Positions 15,896 through 23,987 of a stretch of 26,221 bases of DNA are shown here, in pieces. Within the stretch, counting starts at the first letter, position 1; each line of letters opens with the position of its first letter. This DNA is from an uncultured Clostridia bacterium (GTDB lineage Bacteria; Bacillota; Clostridia; Christensenellales; Aristaeellaceae), in NCBI GenBank assembly GCA_934631055.1, contig CAKTXP010000015.1, positions 1 through 26,221 on the forward strand. The letters are read 5' to 3'. The notes under the pieces were generated by a model. The model saw nothing but the letters and a program-made list of their open reading frames with translations, searched no databases and was not told the origin of the DNA. The position numbers and the translations under genes are program-made.

Positions 15896-17698
15896 ATGAA
15901 TCTGAGCATGAAAATGACGGCGCTGTTTTCCGTGATGATGCTGACGGCACTGGCGATTTTGAGTTCTTACGCGGCGCAAAGCAACGTTGACGGAGCGAAC
16001 GCGTTTACAAAGGCGCGTTTCCTCAATATGTCCATCACCATCCAGCGGGACTTGGAGCGCGATTTCTCCATGATGGAGTTGACGCTCAACGAGCTTTCGG
16101 GCAACGCTTCCTTTATGGCGGCGCTCAATCAGGTCGTCCGCGACGACAGCGCCGACCATAAAATGCAAAGAGCCGCCGCACAATCCGCTGTGCAGCAGCT
16201 CTATCAGTCTCCCCTTGTCGATCATTTTTATCGGGTCACGTTCTATACGCGCGACGGACTGTTCATCACCAGCCGCGCCGATAAGGATTCCGACCTCATC
16301 AGCGGCACGCAGGAGGCGGCAGACGCCATCGGCGCGCTCCCCTGGCTGGACGAAGCGGACCAGACCTCTTCCTTCCTCATCCTCGCGCCGCATGACGATA
16401 TCTTCTCTTCCCTCGGCGCTACCCGCGTATACGGCGTCGTGCAGCGCGTCTTTTTTCGAGGCAAGCCCATCGGCTATCTGGAAGTCAGCCGAGAATATGG
16501 CGATTTAAACCGCATTGCCGGTTATCTGGATAATCGGCAAGTCGTCGCGCAGGTCGCCTTTGAAGACGGCTCTCTGCTGTATTCGACGACGGAAGACGCC
16601 CTGACATGGGCGGACGACCTGCCCGAAAACACGCTCGATACCGTTCAAAACGTCAAAGGCGATATCGCGTTCTCCGTGCTGTATCAGGAACTCAAGCTCC
16701 TCCATCTGCGCCTGTATATTGCGCAGGACAACACAATCAATCTCCTTGCCAACCGCGCCATGTGGCATAACATGTTCAAGATCATGCTGTATATCATGCT
16801 GCCGACGCTCGGATTCATCATCTTCTGCTCCCTCGGCTTGACCCGCTCCATCCGCAGACTGACGAAAAAAGTCCGCCTCATTCCGGTGGGCAACGTTCTG
16901 GGCAAGGATCCGGCGCTCATGCAGGAATTGACCACGACCGTCGCTTCTTCCGGCGACAAGGAGGTCCACGAACTGGAGCAGGTCTTTAACGCCATGATGC
17001 TGCGCTTGCAGGACAGCGCAACCACCGAGTTGACCCTGCGCGAGGGCGCGTTGCAGGCGCGGCTCAGCGTGCTTCAGACCCAGATCAATCCGCATTTCAT
17101 CTATAATACGCTCAACATCATCAGCGCCAAGGCGATGGAAAGCGGCAATTTCGATATCATCGAGATCTGCGACCAGTTCGCCCAGATGCTCCGCTACTCG
17201 ACCGATACCCGCTCGCAGACCGCCACGCTCTCTTCGGAGATCGAAAACATGCGGAATTACCTCATGCTGGCAAAAGCGCGCTATGAGGATAATCTTGAAT
17301 TCAGCATCGACGTTCCGGAAAGCCTTGGAAACATCATCCTGCCCAAGCTGTCCCTCCAGCCCATCGTCGAAAACGCGCTCACCCACGGCTTTGACGGCAA
17401 TAACGTTCTACGCAGGCTCTCCATACGGGGCTGGCTCGAGCAAAACCGCCTGTACTTGGAGATTCGCGACAACGGCACAGGTTTTTCCGACGAGATGCTG
17501 AAAAGCCTGAATCAGCAGCTCGACGAAATCGGAAAAGGCTCGATGGCCCTCAATACCTCCGGCGGACATATCGGGCTCATCAACACCTGTCTGCGCCTGT
17601 ATTATTACAGCAAAGGCGCGATACGGGTCTCCCTGCGCAACGATAACGGCGCGGTCGTCACGCTGACCATGCCTGAAACGCTCGCGGAAGAAAGCTGA
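15896..17698 (+). CDS. YesM-type sensor histidine kinase
   Basis: The 600-residue membrane kinase has a first membrane segment (about 7-26), a large extracytoplasmic sensor domain (about 27-290), a second segment (about 295-317) and a HAMP-like linker. The His-kinase region carries QINPHFIYNTL with phospho-acceptor His400. The ATPase domain has the N-box VENALTHG (Asn493), DNGTGF and GGHIGL. This is the LytS/YesM family, whose members in Bacillota commonly sense sugars outside the cell and pair with AraC-type response regulators. It diverges from the carbohydrate operon, which suggests it controls it, but no response regulator is encoded next to it or anywhere in the window except the unrelated partial one at the right edge. 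The RBS (AGGCGGTGAT) is adequate. Confidence 0.93.
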   Translation: MNLSMKMTALFSVMMLTALAILSSYAAQSNVDGANAFTKARFLNMSITIQRDLERDFSMMELTLNELSGNASFMAALNQVVRDDSADHKMQRAAAQSAVQQLYQSPLVDHFYRVTFYTRDGLFITSRADKDSDLISGTQEAADAIGALPWLDEADQTSSFLILAPHDDIFSSLGATRVYGVVQRVFFRGKPIGYLEVSREYGDLNRIAGYLDNRQVVAQVAFEDGSLLYSTTEDALTWADDLPENTLDTVQNVKGDIAFSVLYQELKLLHLRLYIAQDNTINLLANRAMWHNMFKIMLYIMLPTLGFIIFCSLGLTRSIRRLTKKVRLIPVGNVLGKDPALMQELTTTVASSGDKEVHELEQVFNAMMLRLQDSATTELTLREGALQARLSVLQTQINPHFIYNTLNIISAKAMESGNFDIIEICDQFAQMLRYSTDTRSQTATLSSEIENMRNYLMLAKARYEDNLEFSIDVPESLGNIILPKLSLQPIVENALTHGFDGNNVLRRLSIRGWLEQNRLYLEIRDNGTGFSDEMLKSLNQQLDEIGKGSMALNTSGGHIGLINTCLRLYYYSKGAIRVSLRNDNGAVVTLTMPETLAEES

Positions 17699-17738
17699 GC
17701 ATACTATCTAACCAACGCTGAATAGAAAGGTTTTTTTC

Positions 17739-18707
17739 ATGCGCCGAATCTTTTTCCTCTATCTCCTGCTGGTTCTCTGCTTTCCCGCTTCGTCTCTTGC
17801 GGAAGCGCCAGTATTCCTGACGGAAGAGACGTTCCCCGCCGACGACCTGCCTGCCGACTATCTGACGCCCGTTGAACACTGCGGGCATGTCGAGCGCGTG
17901 CGCTATACGACTACGGACGACGAACCGCAGGTCAAATCCGCCATGGTCTATCTGCCCGCGGATTACGACGAGCAACGCGAAACGCGGTATAATGTTCTCT
18001 ATTTACTCCATGCTTCCAGCGGGAAACCAAAAAACTATCTCGATCCCGAAAAGGCGACCGATTTCCAATGCCTGCTCGACCACATGATCGAAAACGGCGA
18101 GTTTGACCCGCTCATCGTCGTCGCGGCGACCTACTATCCATCGGACGGCTTCGTTCAATTCCTGCCCCTCGCCGAGCAGGTCAAGATCGCCGCCGATTTT
18201 CCGCGCGAGCTTGTAGAAGATGTCGTTCCCGCCGTTGAAAGCCGCTACCGCACCTATGCCCTCTCCACCGATGCGCAGGGCATCTGCGATTCCCGCAATC
18301 ACCGCGCTGTCTCCGGCTTTTCTCTGGGCGGCACAGCCGCGTGGTATGTCTTTTTACAGCGCATGGAGGCATTTCGCTGGTTCCTGCCGATCAGCGAAGC
18401 CTCATGGGACGACGGCGAGGGCGGCATTTCCGGCATATGGAACAGCGACCTTTCCGCGCAGACCCTCTATGACGCGGTTCTTGAACAGGGTTATTCCAAG
18501 CGGGATTTCCGCCTGTATGTCGCAACGGGCACGGACGACGAAGCTTTTGATATCGCGACCAGACAGATGATCTCTCTGCTTAAGTTTTCGGATATGTTCA
18601 TTCCCGGCGAAAATACGAGCTGTTCCATGATGCTCGGCGGTACGCATACGCTTTCCGCCGTCTATACCTATATGAAACACATCCTGCCGACGCTCTTTCA
18701 GGATTGA
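17739..18707 (+). CDS. Secreted CE1-type carbohydrate esterase (putative esterase, feruloyl/acetylxylan esterase-like)
   Basis: The 322-residue alpha/beta-hydrolase has a signal peptide ending SSLA (about 23). The mature part carries YLPADYDEQRETRYNVLYLLH, the nucleophile elbow SGFSLGGTAAW with Ser195, and LGGTHTLSAVY with candidate catalytic His303. This pattern is typical of the esterase-D / CE1 family that removes feruloyl or acetyl groups from plant polysaccharides, though other ester substrates are possible. It begins 40 bases after the kinase stop with AAAGG before the ATG, so it is probably co-transcribed from the kinase promoter. A secreted esterase next to GH3 enzymes and a sugar importer fits hemicellulose side-chain processing; that link is inference. 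The acid residue of the triad was not fixed. Confidence 0.87.
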   Translation: MRRIFFLYLLLVLCFPASSLAEAPVFLTEETFPADDLPADYLTPVEHCGHVERVRYTTTDDEPQVKSAMVYLPADYDEQRETRYNVLYLLHASSGKPKNYLDPEKATDFQCLLDHMIENGEFDPLIVVAATYYPSDGFVQFLPLAEQVKIAADFPRELVEDVVPAVESRYRTYALSTDAQGICDSRNHRAVSGFSLGGTAAWYVFLQRMEAFRWFLPISEASWDDGEGGISGIWNSDLSAQTLYDAVLEQGYSKRDFRLYVATGTDDEAFDIATRQMISLLKFSDMFIPGENTSCSMMLGGTHTLSAVYTYMKHILPTLFQD

Positions 18708-18772
18708 AAAAGAGCGAGATTTCTCAAATTCATCATTTTCGTATAAAACGAACGATTTTTCCCGATATACAA

Positions 18773-18800
18773 ACAGCGGACGCGCAATAGCGTCCGCTGT
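18773..18800. terminator. Terminator hairpin between convergent esterase and aminopeptidase genes
   Basis: An 11-bp perfect stem (18773-18783 with 18790-18800, loop GCAATA) lies in the 132-base gap between converging genes. The U-tract is weak on both sides (TTTGTAT on the minus strand), so it may work as a bidirectional terminator of modest strength. The rest of the gap (18708-18839) shows nothing else. Confidence 0.65.
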
Positions 18801-18839
18801 AAAAATTTACGTCGATCCTGATTGACGCATCAATCCATA

Positions 18840-20069
18840 TCAGATGACAAAAACGCCATCTCGGAAGATCGGCACTTCGCGCCCGTCGGCGGTCGTCGCC
18901 GTGCAGCACATATCCGCACTGCCGAACATGAAATCCACATGCAGAGAGGAAAGGTTCAGTCCCTGCGCGACCAGCGCTTCCGTGCGGCGATCCTTGCCGT
19001 GCAGCACGTCGATATATCCCGCGCCAAGCGCCATATGGCAGCTCGCGTTCTCGTCAAACAGCGTATTGTAGAACAGCACGCCGCTCCGGCGGATCGGGGA
19101 ATCATACGGAACAAGCGCGATCTCTCCGAGTCTGCGGCTGCCTTCATCCGTATTCAGAATGCCTGCAAGCACTTCGGCATTTTTCCCGCATGCCCAATCG
19201 ACCACCACGCCATCCTTGAATGTCAGATGGAAGTCGTCGATGATCGTATCGTTATAGACCAGCGGCAGGGTGTTATAGACCGTGCCGTTCGCGCTGAAGC
19301 GATGCGGCGTGGTCAAGATCTCTTCAGTCGGGATATTCGGCGCAAAAAGGATGCCGTCGGGTTCCGGACAATGGCAGATGCCGCCCGCGAACACGCCTTC
19401 TTCGCAGAGATCGAGCGTGATATCCGTCCCCTTCGCGTTCTTGAGATGCAGGGTTCGGATATCCAGCGCGTTGAGCTTGCGCACATTGGCGAGCATCTCT
19501 TCAATGTGGCGATCCCAGCCCGCCGTTCCGCTCTCCTGCGTCACATAGCAGCAGCGATAGATCGCGTCCCACAGCGCGGCGACCGCTTCCTCCGGCGCTT
19601 TATCGGGGTATACCTGACATGCCCATTCCGGATTGGGAATGCAGACCGCGCTCCATGAAAGGTCGTTCGCCATCCGCTTCATCTGCATGGCAGCCAGCGG
19701 CGCGCTGAGCGCCTTTCTGCGCTTTGCAGCGCGCGCCGGATCTTCATCCCCTGCCGCGCCCGGCTTCGGGGAGATCACGCGCAGGAACGCCGCGCCCTCG
19801 TCGGCGTAGAACGTGCTCTTCTCGCTCATCCAGCGCGGGATATCGCACAGCGCTTCGTCGCTCATGTACTTGACGCGCAGGCGCTCCGCTTCCGCGTCCG
19901 CGTAGTGGATGATGGTATCCTTCGCACCCAGCTTGAAGGCTTCTTCCATCAGCAGATGGTCAAAATCCGCCGCCCACATCGGCGAATCAATGACCAGCAC
20001 CTGTCCGGGCTGAATATTCACACCGCGCTTCAAAACCAGCTCGGCATAATTACGGCAAATCTGATCCAT
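18840..20069 (-). CDS. M29 family metallo-aminopeptidase (AmpS/PepS type)
   Basis: This 409-residue cytoplasmic enzyme has about the family length. The C-terminal catalytic half shows the expected metal ligands: NIPTEE (245-250), SRRLGEIALVP with Glu316, LFYNTLFDENASCHMALG (332-349) with His345, and HVDFMFGS with His377 and Asp379. The enzyme removes N-terminal residues from short peptides and usually depends on divalent metals such as Zn or Co. It has no signal peptide. The ATG at 20069 is preceded by AGAGAGGG. The gene lies directly downstream of a complete peptide ABC transporter and on the same strand, so it plausibly digests the imported peptides. A terminator-like hairpin separates them, so co-transcription would need readthrough. 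Confidence 0.95.
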   Translation of the reverse strand: MDQICRNYAELVLKRGVNIQPGQVLVIDSPMWAADFDHLLMEEAFKLGAKDTIIHYADAEAERLRVKYMSDEALCDIPRWMSEKSTFYADEGAAFLRVISPKPGAAGDEDPARAAKRRKALSAPLAAMQMKRMANDLSWSAVCIPNPEWACQVYPDKAPEEAVAALWDAIYRCCYVTQESGTAGWDRHIEEMLANVRKLNALDIRTLHLKNAKGTDITLDLCEEGVFAGGICHCPEPDGILFAPNIPTEEILTTPHRFSANGTVYNTLPLVYNDTIIDDFHLTFKDGVVVDWACGKNAEVLAGILNTDEGSRRLGEIALVPYDSPIRRSGVLFYNTLFDENASCHMALGAGYIDVLHGKDRRTEALVAQGLNLSSLHVDFMFGSADMCCTATTADGREVPIFRDGVFVI

Positions 20070-20098
20070 GCAGACCCTCTCTTTCTTCCCGAAACGGG

Positions 20099-20138
20099 AA
20101 AAAGGCTACTCCCGCCGCCAAAGGGACGGGGAATAGCC
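20099..20138 (-). terminator. Rho-independent terminator after the peptide transporter operon
   Basis: On the minus strand GGCTATTCCCC (from 20138) pairs imperfectly with the GGGAGTAGCC ending at 20104, and TTTTT follows (20103-20099). It comes just after the last transporter gene (stop at 20148) and before the aminopeptidase start. Confidence 0.75.
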
Positions 20139-20147
20139 GTTGTATCT

Positions 20148-21095
20148 TTACTTTTTCATGCAGGCAACAAAATGCCCGTTACCCATATCGCGCAGCTCCT
20201 GCGGCTGATGACATTCCTCGCTCGCGTATTTGCATCGGGGCGCGAAGCGGCAGCCCGGCGCCGGATTGATGGGCGAAACCACCTCGCCCTGTATCGTCTC
20301 GATGCGCTTTCCGCGCCGCGTGATGTCGATGACGGGAATCGCCGCCAGCAGCGCCTGCGTATACGGATGCAGCGGATGGGCAAACAGCTCTTTCGTCGGC
20401 GCATATTCCACGCACTGACCCAGATACATGACCGCGATGTGGCTGGAGATATGCTTGACCACGGAAAGGTCGTGCGTGATGAACATATACGACAGCCCCT
20501 TCTCCTCCTGCAAGTCCATCAGCAGGTTGAGGATCTGCGCCTGAATGGAGACATCCAGCGCAGAGACCGGCTCGTCGCAGACGATAAACTGCGGATCGGT
20601 CGCCAGCGCGCGGGCGATGCCGATGCGCTGGCGGCGTCCGCCGTCCAGCTCATGCGGATAGCTGCCCGCCGTGCGCCGCGCAAGCCCGACCGTATCCATC
20701 AGCTCCAGGACGCGTTTTTCGCGTTCAGCGCCGGAAAGCTTGCTGCGGCTGACGATCAGCGGCTCGGCGATGATCTCCGAAACGGACAGACGCGGATTCA
20801 GCGACGCATACGGATCCTGAAAGATCATCTGGATCTGCGCGCGCAGGTCGAGCATCCGTTTCTTATCAAACTTGGTGATATCCTCGCCCTTGTAGAGGAT
20901 CTCACCGGAAGTCGGTTCGAGCAGGCGCAGAACCGTGCGCCCCAGCGTCGATTTACCGCATCCGGATTCGCCGACGACGCCCAGCGTCTGCCCTTTCTCG
21001 ATGGAAAGGGATACATCGTCCACTGCGTGCAGCATGCCGCTCGGCGTTTTGAAATATTTCTTGAGATGTCGCGTTTCAAGCAGCGGCTGGCTCAT
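20148..21095 (-). CDS. Peptide ABC transporter ATP-binding protein, DppF/OppF type
   Basis: The 315-residue ATPase has Walker A GESGCGKST (42-50), Q-loop FQDPYASLNPR, signature ELDGGRRQRIGIARAL (149-164), Walker B FIVCDEP (170-176) and H-loop THD. After HPYTQALLAAIP comes the Opp/Dpp C-terminal region with four cysteines, Cys282, Cys288, Cys295 and Cys312, a pattern linked in this family to an iron-sulfur cluster. The ATG at 21095 overlaps the stop of the DppD-type gene by 4 bases; a longer reading frame from further upstream would lie inside that gene and is rejected. The signature LDGGRR in place of LSGGQR is a variant I believe occurs elsewhere in this subfamily. It energises peptide import with its DppD-type partner. 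Confidence 0.95.
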   Translation of the reverse strand: MSQPLLETRHLKKYFKTPSGMLHAVDDVSLSIEKGQTLGVVGESGCGKSTLGRTVLRLLEPTSGEILYKGEDITKFDKKRMLDLRAQIQMIFQDPYASLNPRLSVSEIIAEPLIVSRSKLSGAEREKRVLELMDTVGLARRTAGSYPHELDGGRRQRIGIARALATDPQFIVCDEPVSALDVSIQAQILNLLMDLQEEKGLSYMFITHDLSVVKHISSHIAVMYLGQCVEYAPTKELFAHPLHPYTQALLAAIPVIDITRRGKRIETIQGEVVSPINPAPGCRFAPRCKYASEECHQPQELRDMGNGHFVACMKK

Positions 21096-22084
21096 GCTTC
21101 TCCCTCCAAACTCACCAGATGGCAGCGGATGCTGTGGTCTTCCGTTCCTTTCAGCTGCGGCTGGCACGTCCTGCATTGCTCCGTGCAATGCGGACAGCGC
21201 GGCGCAAACTTGCAGCCCTCCGGCACCTGCGTCATATCCGGCATCAGACCGTCGATCGGCGAAAGCCTGCGCGTCTCATGGTTGAGGTCCGGCAGACTGC
21301 CGAACAGCCCCTGCGTATACGGATGATGCTTTTCGCCTAAGAATATCTCCTTTGCCGTGCCGCTCTCGACCACCTCGCCCGCGTACATGACGGCAACGCG
21401 GTCGCAGTTCTGGCTGACCACGCCGAGGTCATGCGTGATAAGGATCGTAGACGTACCGAGCTTTTGCTGCAAGTCGCCCATCATCTGAAGTACCTGCGCC
21501 TGAATGGTCACATCCAGCGCAGTCGTCGGCTCGTCTGCCAGAAGCAGGCGCGGTTCGAGCGCCAGCGCGATGGCGATCACCACGCGCTGCTTCATGCCGC
21601 CGGAGAACTGATGCGGATATTCATTCTTGCGCGACGCCGGAATGCCGACCATCTCCAGGATCTCTTCGACGCGTTTTTCGACCTGCGGCTTCTTCATATC
21701 CGGCTCGTGCTGACGGATGGATTCAGCGATCTGCTCGCCCACCTTGAGAACCGGATTCAGGCTGGTCATCGGGTCCTGAAAGATCATGGAGATCTCCGCG
21801 CCGCGGATCGCGCGCATATCCGCTTCCGTGCATTTGAGCAGGTCGCGCCCCTCAAAATAGATTTCGCCGGATGTGATCTCTCCGACGCGCTTGGGCAGCA
21901 GCCGCATGATGGAGAGCGCCGTGGTCGTCTTACCCGCGCCGGTCTCGCCTACCAACCCCAGCGTTTCGCCCTTATAGAGCTTGAGCGAAACGCCGTTGAG
22001 CGCGTGAACGTCGTCCTCCTCCGTGTGATAGACCACGGAAAGGTCGCGTATCTCCGCAATGATTTCGTGATTCAACTCTTTCAC
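21092..22084 (-). CDS. Peptide ABC transporter ATP-binding protein, DppD/OppD type
   Basis: The 330-residue ATPase has Walker A GETGAGKTT, FQDPMTSLNP, signature FSGGMKQRVVIAIAL and Walker B LLLADEPTTALD. The C-terminal region contains Cys291, Cys297, Cys304 and Cys321 with exactly the same spacing (5, 6 and 16 intervening residues) as in the DppF-type partner, plus two extra cysteines (300, 307). The annotated start is GTG at 22084, one base after the DppC stop. A TTG at 22075 has GAGGTG at better spacing and could be the true start, which would shorten the protein by three residues. The 4-base overlap with the DppF-type gene suggests coupled translation. Confidence 0.94.
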   Translation of the reverse strand: MKELNHEIIAEIRDLSVVYHTEEDDVHALNGVSLKLYKGETLGLVGETGAGKTTTALSIMRLLPKRVGEITSGEIYFEGRDLLKCTEADMRAIRGAEISMIFQDPMTSLNPVLKVGEQIAESIRQHEPDMKKPQVEKRVEEILEMVGIPASRKNEYPHQFSGGMKQRVVIAIALALEPRLLLADEPTTALDVTIQAQVLQMMGDLQQKLGTSTILITHDLGVVSQNCDRVAVMYAGEVVESGTAKEIFLGEKHHPYTQGLFGSLPDLNHETRRLSPIDGLMPDMTQVPEGCKFAPRCPHCTEQCRTCQPQLKGTEDHSIRCHLVSLEGEA

Positions 22085-22085
22085 C

Positions 22086-22964
22086 TCAGTTCTTCATGCG
22101 CGGGTCGAGCGCGTCGCGCAGACCGTCGCCCAGCAGGTTGAGCGAAAGCACCGCCAGCGCAATAGCGATGCCGGGGAAAATAACGAGATACGGGCTGGTG
22201 CGGATCAGGTCGCGCCCTTCGTAGAGCATCGTACCCCATTCCGGCTGCGGCGGCTGGATGCCCATGCCCATAAAGCTCAGGGAAGAAATAATCAGGATGG
22301 TCGAGCCCATCGCCAGCGTTGCCTGAACGATGATCGGACCGATAGCGTTGGGAATGATATGGCGCAGGATGATGCGGGCGTTGCTCGTGCCGCAGGCCTT
22401 CGCCGCCTCGATAAACTCCTGCCCCTTGACGGTCAGGATCGAGGAACGGATGACGCGCGCAAACACCGGAATATACGCCAGCGACAGCGCAATCATCAGG
22501 TTGACCATGCTGTGTCCCAGCGCGGCGACGATGCTGATGGACATAAGCATCGGCGGGATCGCCAGCAGGATATCCATCAGGCGCATGAGTACGTCGTCTA
22601 CACGACCGCCGTAATAACCCGCAATCGCGCCGATGATGCTGCCAATGGCAACCGCTGCCAGCATTGCGAAAATGCTGAGCGACAGGCTCAGACGGCTGCC
22701 GTGGATGATGCGGGCAAACACATCGCGGCCATAGCTGTCCGTGCCGAACCAGTGCTTTGCGGAAGGCGTTTGCAGGCGCTCCGCCATGTTCATGCCCGTC
22801 ACGTTCGTATCATAATCCGCGATCCAATCCGCGCAGACAGCCAGCGCTACCATCACAACCAGAATCGCCAGACCGAGCATCGCCAGCTTGTTTTTGCGAA
22901 GGCGGTTCCAAATGATGGAAAGCTGGCTGCGCTTTTTGTATTCGGCTTGTTCCTTTCTGCTCAT
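22086..22964 (-). CDS. Peptide ABC transporter permease, DppC/OppC type
   Basis: The 292-residue permease has a cytoplasmic polar N-terminus, one membrane segment (about 29-48), the DppC-type LQTPSAKHWFGTDSYGRDVFARI segment, then five further hydrophobic stretches. The EAA-type loop EFIEAAKACGTSNARIILRHIIP (about 187-209) docks on the ATPases. Its start overlaps the DppB stop by 4 bases. It forms the translocation pore with the DppB-type subunit. Confidence 0.95.
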   Translation of the reverse strand: MSRKEQAEYKKRSQLSIIWNRLRKNKLAMLGLAILVVMVALAVCADWIADYDTNVTGMNMAERLQTPSAKHWFGTDSYGRDVFARIIHGSRLSLSLSIFAMLAAVAIGSIIGAIAGYYGGRVDDVLMRLMDILLAIPPMLMSISIVAALGHSMVNLMIALSLAYIPVFARVIRSSILTVKGQEFIEAAKACGTSNARIILRHIIPNAIGPIIVQATLAMGSTILIISSLSFMGMGIQPPQPEWGTMLYEGRDLIRTSPYLVIFPGIAIALAVLSLNLLGDGLRDALDPRMKN

Positions 22965-23902
22965 TTGATCTCCCCCTTGGCATATTGCGACTTGATGCGC
23001 GGATCGACGAAGGCATAGATCAGATCGACAGCCAGATTAACCATGCTGTATGCCACCGTAATGAACATGACCGCGCCCATGACTACCGGCGTATCCTTCA
23101 TGCGGATGGAAGAAATGAGCAGCGTACCCAGACCGCCCAGCGCAAAGACGGACTCGATGACCACCGAGCCGCCGAGTACATAGCCAAAGTCCACGCCGAC
23201 GACCGTGATGATCGGCAGCAGCGCGTTGCGCAGGCAGTGGTGCATGACAATCTTGCGCTCGCCTACGCCCTTGGCGCGCGCCGTGCGGACGTAATCCGCA
23301 CGGATGACCTCCAGCATCGTGGAACGGGTCATGCGGATAAGGGTCGCCATCGTGCCGGTCGAGAGCGTGATAGCGGGAAGGACGAAATGCCGCCACGTCG
23401 CCGCGCCCGTTGCCGGAAAAAGTTTCATATTTAAAGCCAGAGAAAGCTGAAGCAGAAGACCCATGACGAAGCTCGGAATGGAAGCAAAGAGCATCGCCAC
23501 GACCATGCTGACGTTATCGACGATGGAGTATTGTTTAATGGCAGAGATCACGCCGACCGGCACGCCGATAAGCGTCGCGATGAGCATGGCCAGCGTCGCC
23601 AGACGCAGCGTAGTCGGAAATCGGGTCATGATCTCGTTGACAACGGGCAGGCGCGTCTGATAGGACTGACCAAAATCGCCGCGCAGAGCATCCATGATAT
23701 AGCGAAAATAGCGGATAAGGAACGGCTGATCCAGCCCCAATTCAGCTTCCAGCTCGGCGACCTGTTCCGGTCGGGCGGACTGCCCCAGAATCATCTGAGC
23801 AGCGTTGCCGGGCGTCAGGTTCATGATGACAAAGACGATGAACGAGATGCCCAGCACCACGACCACCATCATCAGCAGCCGTTTAAGCACATATCTTGCC
23901 AT
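22961..23902 (-). CDS. Peptide ABC transporter permease, DppB/OppB type
   Basis: This 313-residue membrane protein starts with the family-typical MARYVLKRLLMMVVVVLGIS and contains VFVIMNLTPGNAAQMILG. The EAA-type loop VIRADYVRTARAKGVGERKI is present with six predicted membrane segments. The ATG at 23902 is preferred over a TTG six codons upstream because AAAGGGAG lies at good spacing. It follows the binding-protein gene after 85 bases that hold a hairpin. Confidence 0.95.
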   Translation of the reverse strand: MARYVLKRLLMMVVVVLGISFIVFVIMNLTPGNAAQMILGQSARPEQVAELEAELGLDQPFLIRYFRYIMDALRGDFGQSYQTRLPVVNEIMTRFPTTLRLATLAMLIATLIGVPVGVISAIKQYSIVDNVSMVVAMLFASIPSFVMGLLLQLSLALNMKLFPATGAATWRHFVLPAITLSTGTMATLIRMTRSTMLEVIRADYVRTARAKGVGERKIVMHHCLRNALLPIITVVGVDFGYVLGGSVVIESVFALGGLGTLLISSIRMKDTPVVMGAVMFITVAYSMVNLAVDLIYAFVDPRIKSQYAKGEIK

Positions 23903-23932
23903 GGCATTTCTCCCTTTCAAATGTGTTGTTGC

Positions 23933-23966
23933 AAAAGAAAGGGACAGCGTCGAGCTGCCCCCTTTC
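23933..23966 (-). terminator. Intercistronic hairpin between dppA-type and dppB-type genes
   Basis: GAAAGGG (minus strand, 23966-23960) pairs with CCCTTTC (23943-23937), with an inner CAGC/GCTG stem, and TTTT follows. The form suits partial termination or 3' end protection, giving more binding-protein mRNA than permease mRNA, a common arrangement in ABC operons. Confidence 0.6.
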
Positions 23967-23987
23967 CCTCATGCTCTGTGAATGGAC

